Assembly: GCF_007750395.1 (NCBI RefSeq)
Contig: NZ_CP036281.1
Span: 4,921,001-4,985,000 of the forward strand
Direction of reading: 5' to 3'
Source: Polystyrenella longa
GTDB lineage: Bacteria > Planctomycetota > Planctomycetia > Planctomycetales > Planctomycetaceae
DNA length: 64,000 bases
Positions 46,883 to 55,976 of the stretch are shown here, piece by piece; within the stretch, counting starts at the first letter, position 1, and each line of letters starts with the position of its first letter. A model generated the notes under the pieces. The model made no database searches, was not told where the DNA came from, and saw only the letters and a program-made list of their open reading frames with translations. A program made the translations under genes and the position numbers.

Positions 46883-49414
46883 ATGAAGACCTTCCCATCC
46901 CTCCTGTTCGGACTCGCACTCGCCTTTTTACCCGGAGTTGCCACTGCAGTCCGGGCGGAATCGGCAGAGACTCCGGAACTTACTCCTGAGTTCTCACAGG
47001 AACAGATCGCTTTTTTCGAGACTTCCGTCCGCCCTCTGTTAAAGAGTGAATGCTATCAATGTCACTCGGCGCGGAAGCAGGAAGGAAGCCTACGCCTTGA
47101 TGCGCGGTCCCTGATCCTCGAAGGGGGAGAAAGCGGCGCCGCCGTCGAACCGGGCGACCCCGACTCCAGTCTGTTGATTGGAGCGGTTAGGCGGGAAAGT
47201 TTCGAGATGCCGCCGAAAAAGAAGCTGCCTGAAGATCAAGTTGCCATCCTGACCAAATGGGTCGAGATGGGTGCCCCCTGGCCTGCAGGCGAAGAGATCG
47301 AACCGATCATCGACGAGCGTGCAGAATTGTCAGAAGCGGGACACCAACATTGGGCGTTCCAGCCAGTTCAACCTGTCGAGGTACCGGAAGTTCAAAATTT
47401 AGACTGGATTCGAAATCCCGTCGACGCCTTCATCTTAAACCGTCTTGAACAACATGAAATGACCCCTTCCGCCCCTGCGGATCGTGCCCAATTGATCCGC
47501 CGCGTTTATTACGATCTGACGGGACTCCCTCCTGAGACCGATGAAGTCCAGCAATTTATTAACGACGATCGACCCGAAGCATATGCCGAGCTCGTCGACC
47601 GTTTGCTCGCCTCTCCGCACTATGGAGAGAAGTGGGGACGTCACTGGCTTGATCTCGTGCGTTATGCGGAAACGAATAGTTACGAACGGGACGATCCCAA
47701 ACCGTTTGTCTGGAAATACCGCGACTATGTCATCAGTTCGTTTAACGAAGATAAACCCTACGATCAATTCATCCTCGAGCAACTGGCAGGAGACGAACTT
47801 GATCCGGACAATCCGGAAGCAATCATCGCCACGGGATACTATCGACTCGGTATCTGGGACGACGAACCTGCCGATCGGGTACTCGCTTATTTTGACGACA
47901 TGGATGATGTCGTCTCGACGACTTCCGAAGTCTTCATGGGTTTAACCTTCGGTTGTGCCCGTTGCCACGATCATAAACTCGACCCGATCTTGCAAGCAGA
48001 TTATTACCGCCTGCTGGCATTTATGAGAAATGTGAAACGATATGGGGTACGCGCGGACGATACAGTCCATGCCAACTCCGTCACCGACATTGGCTCACCC
48101 GAGGAGAAAGCCCACTACGCTAAAGCAATGGCTGAATACAAAGTTCGAGTTAACGAACTACAAACGCAGATCACCGTTCTGGTAAAGCCGGTCGTCGATC
48201 AGTTACAGGGAGTCGACAAAGAAGAGTGGCAGTATGAAAATCGGCGAATTGATATCCTCAACAAGTTCGCTCCGAAACTGATTTCCCAATCGAATGTCGA
48301 CAAATACGTCAGTCTTTCAGAACATCTGACTGCGCTCAGGAATTCTCCCCCACCCGGCTTGGAAAAGGCGCTCTCCGTAAAAGAAGAAGGGCCTGACCCC
48401 CTTCTGACCTTCCTGATGCAGCGTGGAAACGCCCATTCACCCGGTGAGCAAATCGAACCTGTTCGTCCTTCGGCGCTCGTTCCTTTTACTCCGGAACTGG
48501 AGCCAATTGAACCACGAGAACACTCAACGGGGCGTCGAGCGGTACTCGCCAAATGGCTCGCTTCCGCCGAGCATCCTCTAACAGTCCGAGTTCTGGTGAA
48601 TCGGGTTTGGCAGTTTCATTTTGGACGTGGCATAGTCCGCTCGACAAGCAATTTCGGACTGGCGGGCGAAGAGCCAACTCACCCGCAACTGCTGGACTGG
48701 TTGGCTCAGGACTTCGTTGATCATGGATGGAGCCTTAAGCACTTGCATCGCCGCATGTTGCTTTCTTCGACCTACCAGATGGCGTCGGCATCCCGACAGG
48801 ATCATGCCGACCGAGATCCGCAGAACGATTTATTCTGGCGATTCAACATGCGTCGACTGGAAGCGGAAGAGGTTCGCGACTCCATTCTGGCCGCCAGTGG
48901 GAACCTGACCTCAAACAAACTTTACGGCCCCAGTATCTATTCCTACATCCCCGATGAAGTCAAAGCGGGACAATCGCGTCCAGGGCATGGGTGGGGAACG
49001 TCATCCCCGAATGAACGGTATCGCCGATCTATTTACATCCACGCAAAACGGTCATTGGTCACCCCCATCCTCTCCAGCTTCGATGTTGCTGACTTAGATG
49101 ACAGTTGCCCGGTTCGATTCGTCACGACTCAACCAACGCAGGCGTTGGGAATGCTCAACAGTGATTTCCTCACAGAGCAGGCGGAAGACTTCGCACGCAG
49201 TCTGGTCGAATCCGGGAAAGACTCCAGCGATACTGACTTGGTCCAAAAAGCTCTAAAGCGAGTTCTTCAACGAGAACCAACCGAGATTGAAATCGAACGA
49301 GGTGTGAATTTCATTATTAAGATGCAACAGGACCGAGGCATGAACTATGAGCGAGCGGTTCAGAGTTTCTGCCTGCTTGTGTTGAACCTGAATGAATTCG
49401 TCTACCTCGACTAA
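46883..49414 (+). CDS. PSCyt1-DUF1549-DUF1553 secreted protein (pair 3, compact form)
   Basis: This 843-residue exported protein has a signal peptide (FPSLLFGLALAFLPGVATA). PSCyt1 has CYQCH with GSLRLDARSLILEGGESG and FEMPPKKKL. DUF1549 has NPVDAFILNRLEQHEMTP and GEKWGRHWLDLVRYAETN. A second CxxCH (CARCHDHKLDP) follows, then a short linker, and DUF1553 with RVLVNRVWQFHFGRGIVR, NFGLAGEEPTHPQLLDWL and RRLEAEEVRDSIL. It lacks the glycan-binding-like insert found in the other two PSCyt genes here, so it is the minimal version of the family. The DUF1501 partner follows about 110 bases downstream. Confidence 0.95.
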   Translation: MKTFPSLLFGLALAFLPGVATAVRAESAETPELTPEFSQEQIAFFETSVRPLLKSECYQCHSARKQEGSLRLDARSLILEGGESGAAVEPGDPDSSLLIGAVRRESFEMPPKKKLPEDQVAILTKWVEMGAPWPAGEEIEPIIDERAELSEAGHQHWAFQPVQPVEVPEVQNLDWIRNPVDAFILNRLEQHEMTPSAPADRAQLIRRVYYDLTGLPPETDEVQQFINDDRPEAYAELVDRLLASPHYGEKWGRHWLDLVRYAETNSYERDDPKPFVWKYRDYVISSFNEDKPYDQFILEQLAGDELDPDNPEAIIATGYYRLGIWDDEPADRVLAYFDDMDDVVSTTSEVFMGLTFGCARCHDHKLDPILQADYYRLLAFMRNVKRYGVRADDTVHANSVTDIGSPEEKAHYAKAMAEYKVRVNELQTQITVLVKPVVDQLQGVDKEEWQYENRRIDILNKFAPKLISQSNVDKYVSLSEHLTALRNSPPPGLEKALSVKEEGPDPLLTFLMQRGNAHSPGEQIEPVRPSALVPFTPELEPIEPREHSTGRRAVLAKWLASAEHPLTVRVLVNRVWQFHFGRGIVRSTSNFGLAGEEPTHPQLLDWLAQDFVDHGWSLKHLHRRMLLSSTYQMASASRQDHADRDPQNDLFWRFNMRRLEAEEVRDSILAASGNLTSNKLYGPSIYSYIPDEVKAGQSRPGHGWGTSSPNERYRRSIYIHAKRSLVTPILSSFDVADLDDSCPVRFVTTQPTQALGMLNSDFLTEQAEDFARSLVESGKDSSDTDLVQKALKRVLQREPTEIEIERGVNFIIKMQQDRGMNYERAVQSFCLLVLNLNEFVYLD

Positions 49415-49522
49415 AATATATTAAAAACAGAGAACTTCAATTCTCCAGGGTTTGACTCGACCGATTGATGGTTGATTTACGCTTGGCGAAATGAACTGAA
49501 TTACACAGAGTGGAGTAATACC

Positions 49523-50986
49523 ATGAATCAATCCGGAAAACAGAACTTCTGTGGACGAACACGCCGGGAGTTTATGTGGCAGACAGGCGCGGGATTCGGC
49601 AGCGTTGCCCTGTCAGGTATGCTGGGAGATGATTTCTTCACTAAGCAGTCGATGGCGGCTGACGGAGTCACTCCGTTTGAATCGCCCCTCAGCCCGAAAG
49701 ACCCGCATTTCGATCCGAAAGCGACTTCGGTTATTTTTCTATACATGTATGGCGGTCCGAGCCATATCGACACGTTCGATCATAAACCAAACATGATTGG
49801 CATGGATGGAAAGACCATCGAAGTCAAAACCTTCGGTCGCGGCGGACACAAGAACCAGGGCCGCATCGTGGAACCTCGCTGGAAATTTCAGCAGTACGGT
49901 GAATCAGGTCAGTGGGTCTCGGAACTGTTTCCCCATCTCTCGGGATGTGTGGATGACATCGCCTTCCTGAAATCAATGACGGCAGATTCGCCCATCCATG
50001 GATCCGCCATGTTGATGATGAACTCCGGTCGAATCCTCAGTGGAAGTCCCTGTATAGGATCGTGGGTGAATTATGGACTCGGAACTGAAAACCTCGATCT
50101 CCCCGGTTTCGTCGTCATGCTCGACCCTCGTGGGGGCCCGATCAGTGGAGCCAAAAACTGGAGCAGTGGTTTCATGCCTGCGTCCTACCAGGCCACTGTC
50201 ATGCGGTCTAAAGGGGCTCCAATCCTCGATCTTGTTCCTCCCAAAGGAATGAGTCGCGACGCTCAACGCGATCTGCTCGACTCTTTGATGGCTTACAACA
50301 ATGATCACATGGATACCCGCGCATACAACTCTGACCTCGCCGCGAGAATTGCGAACTATGAACTCGCTTTCAAGATGCAGAGTTCTGCTCCCGAGGCGAC
50401 AGACATCAGCCAGGAGACGCAGGAGACTCAAGAATTATACGGACTCCACGACGAGCATTCCGGAACGTTTGGACGTCAATGCCTGCTCGCTCGACGGCTA
50501 GTGGAACGGGGGGTTCGCTTTATCCAGATCTATTCCGGCGGCCACCATAACGATGCCAACTGGGATGCCCACGGAGACCTGGAAGACAATCACAATCTAC
50601 ACGCCGCTGAAACCGACAAACCGATTGCCGGTTTACTCAAAGATCTCAAACAACGAGGCATGTTGGAAAATACACTTATTGTCTGGGGCGGCGAATTCGG
50701 ACGCCAACCGACAGCCGAATACGCCAAAGGAACTGGTCGCGACCACAACTCCTATGGCTTTACCATGTGGATGGCGGGTGGAGGAATTAAAGGAGGCCAG
50801 TCTGTCGGCACCACCGATGAAATCGGGAGCCAGGCAGTGGAAGACAAGCTTCACGTCAAAAATCTGCACGCGACGATTCTGCATCAACTCGGACTGGACC
50901 ACACTAAGCTAACGTACTTCTACGATGGCCTTGATGAAAGCCTTGTAGGAATCGAAGGAGCCGAAGTGATCCATCAGGTCATCTGA
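49523..50986 (+). CDS. DUF1501 domain protein with Tat-like signal (pair 3)
   Basis: The exported partner of the third PSCyt gene. ATG 49523 has GGAG at 49512-49515 with 7-base spacing, so the upstream frame from 49472 is not used. The twin-arginine segment is RTRREFMWQTGAGFGSVALS. Family motifs are FLYMYGGPSHIDTFDHKPNM, VSELFPHLSGCVDDIAFL, FGRQCLLARRLVERGVRFIQ, WGGEFGRQP, GRDHNSYGFTMWMAGGGIKG and NLHATILHQLGLDHTKLTY. The layout matches the other two DUF1501 proteins. Confidence 0.95.
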   Translation: MNQSGKQNFCGRTRREFMWQTGAGFGSVALSGMLGDDFFTKQSMAADGVTPFESPLSPKDPHFDPKATSVIFLYMYGGPSHIDTFDHKPNMIGMDGKTIEVKTFGRGGHKNQGRIVEPRWKFQQYGESGQWVSELFPHLSGCVDDIAFLKSMTADSPIHGSAMLMMNSGRILSGSPCIGSWVNYGLGTENLDLPGFVVMLDPRGGPISGAKNWSSGFMPASYQATVMRSKGAPILDLVPPKGMSRDAQRDLLDSLMAYNNDHMDTRAYNSDLAARIANYELAFKMQSSAPEATDISQETQETQELYGLHDEHSGTFGRQCLLARRLVERGVRFIQIYSGGHHNDANWDAHGDLEDNHNLHAAETDKPIAGLLKDLKQRGMLENTLIVWGGEFGRQPTAEYAKGTGRDHNSYGFTMWMAGGGIKGGQSVGTTDEIGSQAVEDKLHVKNLHATILHQLGLDHTKLTYFYDGLDESLVGIEGAEVIHQVI

Positions 50987-51102
50987 CCGGAAGTATCGAC
51001 GCACTCATCTGGGAGGCAGAATCTCCAAATAATTCTGCAGCCATAAAAGAGCCAATACGCAAGAGACAGAGGTGCCCACCTTTGGATCACCACTCTCTTC
51101 TG

Positions 51103-52548
51103 TTATGGATTTTGCTGGACGGCACCGAAAGTAAAGACATCGGTGATATTCGAAAAGACGGGACGTGTGCTGATGCGTACGTAACGTCGATCGGCGGACA
51201 CCACAGCCATAGCTGTCATACTGACCCCTTCGGAGAGATTCGTCACCTCCGGCTGATACCCCACCGCCGTTCCCCCGCCACCACCCGCCGCAAAGTTCTG
51301 GATGTTGCCTTGTTGTCGGAGTGCCTGCCCCATTTCCTGGGGGTTCGAGGTTGCTACGGGAATTTCTCTGCGTTGCTGATGCTTCAATTGTTTGACTTCC
51401 GTTGCCGTTAATGCCCGGCGAGGCCCAGCATTCTTCAGTTCTCCCTGTTCGAGCAATGCGGTACGACGTCCTGTGGGCAACTGCAACTGAATCGTCTGCG
51501 TCTCCGCACCTACTGGTAAAACAAACTCCTGAATCGTCTCTTCAGGACTCCCTGCATTTCGCCAAATTTTGACACGAAATCGATTCCCGACGACGTCTCC
51601 CAGAATATGTTGAATTCGTAATTGATAAACACCTGGCGTTGCTTGAGCGACCACGTATTCTTCGTAGCAGTTCTTCGGTTCAGGACCGAAACCGTCATGT
51701 AGAAATTGACCACCATTGATCGTCTGCGGTTGATGCAAGGAACAAAGGGTGCCATCTGGCTCACTGATAGTCAGGTCCAGATCGGCTGCTCCGCTCCAAC
51801 TGATCTTCACTCGCAAGTCCTGTTTCAATGCAGACGCCAACTGACTTGCTAACTGCTCACTTTGTTCCGGTGCACTCTCTTTCGTCTGCTCGATTAGTTT
51901 CCGAAATGCAGACTCCGCTTGAATTCGCCGAGATTGATACTTGGAATCCATTGCATTGACTAGTATTCCATTCGCAGCCCATGCAATGCTTTCAGAATCT
52001 TTTAACTCCTCAGCCACCTTGAGCCCCAACACGAAAGCCTCAACCTGGCTGGGCAACAATTCCGCTGCCTGCTTATACAATTTAAGCGCCGCCTCTTTTG
52101 CATCGAGACGGTTTAAATAAGCTGCGGACATAAGTAAATGCGGAACATCACTCGCTCCGAAATCGATATTCGAAAGTAAGACGCGGTCGATCTGGGCCTG
52201 CGGATAATCTTCATTCCGCATTGAAAAAGCAAGGACTTCGTACATCCATGGTTGCGAGTAGCCTGCAAGTAAAGCCTGTTCGATCGCTGCAATCACCTGT
52301 GAATGAGCTTTCTGTTCCACCAGTTTTAAGACGACTCGGGAAACAGTTTCACTGGTCCGCTCTTCTTTGAAGTACTTCTGCCAGACGGCCTCCGGCGCTC
52401 CTGAGTCCAGATCAGGCAAAGCGTTTCGAGAAGGTTTTGGGCCGTCGTTTTCTGCCTGAATATTGGGTTCTGAAGTCAGTTCATCGCGCAAAAGAAGAGC
52501 GACAGACATCGTGGCCTGACGCTCTTCCTCGCGAATTACGCTACCCAT
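51103..52548 (-). CDS. DUF2135-like beta-sandwich protein, partner of the VWA-STN protein
   Basis: This 481-residue protein has a helical TPR-like N-terminal half (AALKLYKQAAELLPSQVEAF) and a beta-sandwich (about 255-375) with WSGAADLDLTISEPDGTLCS and YEEYVVAQATPGVYQLRIQH, resembling DUF2135/YfaP domains. I see no signal peptide, so it may be cytoplasmic or the true start may lie elsewhere (ATG 52509 is an alternative). The C-terminus has a low-complexity glycine-rich run (AAGGGGGTAVG) and ends FTFGAVQQNP. The gene follows the VWA protein gene by 29 bases on the same strand, so they are probably one operon. The function is unknown. Confidence 0.75.
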   Translation of the reverse strand: MGSVIREEERQATMSVALLLRDELTSEPNIQAENDGPKPSRNALPDLDSGAPEAVWQKYFKEERTSETVSRVVLKLVEQKAHSQVIAAIEQALLAGYSQPWMYEVLAFSMRNEDYPQAQIDRVLLSNIDFGASDVPHLLMSAAYLNRLDAKEAALKLYKQAAELLPSQVEAFVLGLKVAEELKDSESIAWAANGILVNAMDSKYQSRRIQAESAFRKLIEQTKESAPEQSEQLASQLASALKQDLRVKISWSGAADLDLTISEPDGTLCSLHQPQTINGGQFLHDGFGPEPKNCYEEYVVAQATPGVYQLRIQHILGDVVGNRFRVKIWRNAGSPEETIQEFVLPVGAETQTIQLQLPTGRRTALLEQGELKNAGPRRALTATEVKQLKHQQRREIPVATSNPQEMGQALRQQGNIQNFAAGGGGGTAVGYQPEVTNLSEGVSMTAMAVVSADRRYVRISTRPVFSNITDVFTFGAVQQNP

Positions 52549-52577
52549 CCCAAGCAGACTACCTGCTCTACTGTCAA

Positions 52578-55298
52578 TTACAGGGACTGAGCTTTTTTTT
52601 TCAAGTCGGGTCGATTGGGATGACGGAGGTCAGGCACGGAAAATAACTGGTTGCCACCACCTAAACCACCACCTAAACCACCACCTACACCACCATTACC
52701 GATACCCCCGTTCTGAGCACCATTAATTCCCTGGCCACCACCTCCCTGATTCTGAATAGGAATCACAAGGTCGGTTACTGGATAGATTTTCAATTGAAGA
52801 AATTCGGTATTATTCTGAGCTTCGTCTTCTGTCAGAATAAACAGGACTTCGTCTTTGATCGCGTAAGTGAGATCATGATCTCCCAGTAGCAACCGCAAGA
52901 TACTTCGAAGTTTGATACCAGAGTAGTTCTGCTCAATTTCAATCGACTCCAGGTCACCCAACGTGTCCGTGACGGAAGTGTGAATTTTAATCATAAATCC
53001 ACCCTGATCGGAGATCTGATTCAACGCTTCCTGCAAACTCAGACCTTGAACATCAAGTTCATAGACGCGGTCCAGTTCTTCACGAATTTTCTTTTCGCGA
53101 GGACTCTGTTTGAAGATCGAAACCTGTTTCCATTTCGCTCTGTTACGTGTTAGTGCTTGCCAGATTTCTGGAGCGGGATAAGCGATTGGTGGTTCATCCG
53201 GGAAGGGAATATGCGATTTTTCAACTTCTTCGAGGGTCGCCAACCAACGGTCACGACGAACGTTGTTCAATCGATAAACCAAGTTTAGCTGAGTCAAAGC
53301 TTCTGCCTGGAATCGAGCGGCAGTCGCAGTCCCGTTTAAGGGGAAAGCTTCCAGGGCTTTCGTTCCCACAGCCTGAGCTTCTTCGAAGGCATCCACGTTT
53401 CCATGAATAGCGTCGTAAAGTAAACTTCGAATTCGTGCCATATAGGCTTCGAGTTCTTCTTCGCTTCGGAGTAATTGATCGACAGCTCGTGCCCGAGCTT
53501 CCAGCTGAGAACGCTCGTTCTCAATTTGAATTCGTAGTTGTTGTGCGATCTCAATTCGATTCTGAGCTTCAGCCAGTTTCGATTTCAATTTACGAATCAA
53601 CTCATCACGAACATCGGGACCGATATTGGATACGGCGGCGATGTGTGTAATAGCACGTTTGATTTCGCTGATCACCGATTCGGGATCAAGATAGATTTTC
53701 TCATTGGCATCTTCGATCAATAATTCCACTTCACGAGCATAACGTTGTTCGTAAATACGAATCAGCTGTTCCTGCTCGGACAATAGGTCCACGTTGGCGC
53801 CACCAGCACGAGGCTGGAGATCGCTGGGCTGAGGATCGATTGGTTGCTGAGGATCAATCGGTTGCTGAGGAGCGATCGGTTGAGAATCGCTGGGTTGGAG
53901 AAAATCACTCGACTGAATTTCGTTATCGTCAGTAGGACTAGGTTCTTCCGCTTTAAGATCTGCCGGACCTGGTAAATCCGATTCCGCTTCCTGGATAGGA
54001 GTGGGAGTAAATGGCTTTTCTTTGATAGTCGGTGCGGGTTCGTTATCAGGAGCCAGCAAGTCGCCTTCATCATTGGCTGGTGGAGCCCCCAAAGGAGGTA
54101 CGGGGCCATCACCACCATCAGTTTGAGCGACGGTCAGAAACTCAAAGCGGAAACTATCTGATTTTAATAATTCGGCGTGTCGGTTACCGGGATTCAACTG
54201 CTCCATCGTCTGGCTCAGCTGATTTGCGGTACGATGATCGTTTAAGTCGAGTGCACGCTCGGCCTGTTCGCCCAATTGGTCGAGCTGAGTCCGAACAGCT
54301 TTCCCTTGAAGTTCCAATAGGTCAGCGCCAGCAAAAGCGACTTTCAATCCATTGGACTGCATAGCTGCCTGCCAGGCGGAACCGAGGATGTTGTCAATTT
54401 CTTTATCTGCTTTTAGCTTAACGGCGGTCCCGCTCTTCAAGTGGATCGATTTGGGCAGGGCACCTTTTGCCAGGTAGATCGTTTCGCGGTCAGATCGAAC
54501 CGGCAGTGCCTCGGATGGCAGCACCCGAACGGTGGGACAATTCAGCTCCGAGGGATATTCAACTTCAGATTTAATCGCTTGAGCAAGCTCAGCGCCAACA
54601 GCAGGTGCATTCTCGATTAATAGTTCTTCATTATCAAACTTGACGACACCTCCGGTGAAATTCGCCATGATACCGAGCAACTGAAAATCGATCATGGGAC
54701 CGATACCGAAACTGTGAACAGCAATTTTCTGTTCCTGCAGGTCGTCGATCAGATCGCCCATTTTCTCCTGAGAGATCAAGCGTCCTCGACTCATACCATC
54801 CCCGAGGTAACAGATCGCGCCCTGACGACTCTCTTTCAACAGCTCGCGAGCATGTTCGAGACCGGGCAGCAAATTTGTTACACCAAGTGGAACTCGTGAT
54901 TTCAGTGTGGCCAACCCTGTTCGGATTTCTTCCGAATCTGCGGCAGAGAATTGAGTCGTTAAGTCCTCAACAGTGACATCGACAGCAACCAGGTGGACAC
55001 GGTCGCGAGAGGAAAGAGAGCTCAGCAAGTTATCCAATACAGATAACGCCAGAGTGCGATGGTCGCCGACTTGACTGGCGGATGTATCCACCAGAATAAC
55101 GATGTCGCGGTCAACCTGTGATACTGTTGCAGTCGACTGAACGCCTATTGCAAAGGTTTGCTCGATTTCAGCAGGTTCGGAATGATATAACCGTCCGGAG
55201 AGGGGTCCCGCGCTTGCTGCTGTCACTTGAGCCAGGAAAAGAGCCCCCGCTGCGACAGAGAACAAGCGGTGTTTTTTAACCCCTGAAATGAGTCCCAT
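52578..55298 (-). CDS. Exported VWA-domain protein with coiled coil, STN-like domain and glycine-rich tail
   Basis: This 906-residue exported protein has a signal sequence (LFSVAAGALFLAQVTAASA). A von Willebrand A domain follows, with the MIDAS motif DTSAS at residues 71-75 after DIVILV. A middle region predicts long helices rich in Q, E and R and contains a Pro/Gln hexapeptide repeat (QPIDPQ, bases 53834-53887). About residues 735-845 form an STN-like (secretin/TonB short N-terminal) domain: LQEALNQISDQGGFMIKIH, LRSILRLLLGDHDLTYAIKD. It ends in a glycine-rich tail (GGIGNGGVGGGLGGG). The frame begins at 55445, but ATG 55298 has GGGAG 7 bases upstream. The combination suggests a ligand-binding scaffold in the envelope; no function is known. 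Confidence 0.85.
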   Translation of the reverse strand: MGLISGVKKHRLFSVAAGALFLAQVTAASAGPLSGRLYHSEPAEIEQTFAIGVQSTATVSQVDRDIVILVDTSASQVGDHRTLALSVLDNLLSSLSSRDRVHLVAVDVTVEDLTTQFSAADSEEIRTGLATLKSRVPLGVTNLLPGLEHARELLKESRQGAICYLGDGMSRGRLISQEKMGDLIDDLQEQKIAVHSFGIGPMIDFQLLGIMANFTGGVVKFDNEELLIENAPAVGAELAQAIKSEVEYPSELNCPTVRVLPSEALPVRSDRETIYLAKGALPKSIHLKSGTAVKLKADKEIDNILGSAWQAAMQSNGLKVAFAGADLLELQGKAVRTQLDQLGEQAERALDLNDHRTANQLSQTMEQLNPGNRHAELLKSDSFRFEFLTVAQTDGGDGPVPPLGAPPANDEGDLLAPDNEPAPTIKEKPFTPTPIQEAESDLPGPADLKAEEPSPTDDNEIQSSDFLQPSDSQPIAPQQPIDPQQPIDPQPSDLQPRAGGANVDLLSEQEQLIRIYEQRYAREVELLIEDANEKIYLDPESVISEIKRAITHIAAVSNIGPDVRDELIRKLKSKLAEAQNRIEIAQQLRIQIENERSQLEARARAVDQLLRSEEELEAYMARIRSLLYDAIHGNVDAFEEAQAVGTKALEAFPLNGTATAARFQAEALTQLNLVYRLNNVRRDRWLATLEEVEKSHIPFPDEPPIAYPAPEIWQALTRNRAKWKQVSIFKQSPREKKIREELDRVYELDVQGLSLQEALNQISDQGGFMIKIHTSVTDTLGDLESIEIEQNYSGIKLRSILRLLLGDHDLTYAIKDEVLFILTEDEAQNNTEFLQLKIYPVTDLVIPIQNQGGGGQGINGAQNGGIGNGGVGGGLGGGLGGGNQLFSVPDLRHPNRPDLKKKAQSL
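53834..53887 (-). repeat. 18-base tandem repeat encoding PQQPID-type hexapeptides
   Basis: Three 18-base units lie head to tail at 53834, 53852 and 53870, differing at a few bases. They code for a repeating P-Q-Q-P-I-D pattern in the linker of the VWA protein. Such units expand and contract easily. Confidence 0.8.
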
Positions 55299-55976
55299 TT
55301 TGCAACTCCCGATTTTTCTCTTTGGATGCGTTTGTCGTTGTCTGCGTTCAATGCATTTATTAAAGCCGATGCACGCGATGAACATCGATTTTGGAACGCG
55401 AATTCTGTAAGACTGCTGCCGAGCGGCATCACTGTAGATATTCACACGGCGATCTGGGGGAAATGATCGATTGTAAATGGAAGTGAACGCTCGAAGTGCA
55501 ATAAACCAGAACTCGTAAACTTCTGTATAGATTGTCCCTATCTAAAAGGTAGGTCCAATTTGATTGTATATTCACCGTCGGACGGCAGAGAAGATAATTT
55601 GCCCCTAATCCCCCAATTTATGCAAATTTAAAGCGTTTCGATTCCGCCAGCACTTAACATCGTTTCAGCCGGACATCTCGCGAGCTTCTTCGAATAGAGA
55701 ATGAAGCAAAATGAGATGAGTCAATAATCCTCTTTTCTCTGTTACGTCGACAGAATGTTAAATAAACGACACTTCTTGAAATAATGCTTCTATCAGCGGA
55801 AATACTGGGCCCTGATACTAATGATTCCTCAAAGGCGACGATTTTTCGATCGAACGGTCGGTAAGAGTATCAATTGAACTGATTAGGGGAGTTGTACCGG
55901 GTCGATGAGTAAAACAGGGCGCAAAGACGGTACGCCTTGTATTTAACGGCAATCTCTTATCTCATCGGTTACCTCC
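55299..55976. other. Intergenic region between divergent secreted-protein genes
   Basis: This stretch separates the VWA operon from the metallopeptidase gene and must carry both promoters. Near its right end, 55903-55967, a nested hairpin is seen: an outer 7-bp stem CGATGAG/CTCATCG around an inner 7-bp stem CAGGGCG/CGCCTTG. The rest shows nothing I can support. Confidence 0.5.

Noticed and set aside
51016-51038. Hairpin GCAGAAT/ATTCTGC between convergent genes
   Set aside because: The stem is only 7 bp and no U-run follows on either strand, so I do not call a terminator.
55880-55976. Cyclic-di-GMP-I riboswitch before the metallopeptidase gene
   Set aside because: Only a short GGGCGCAAAGAC resemblance is present; the second conserved half and tetraloop receptor are not seen. 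Kept only as a generic hairpin finding.
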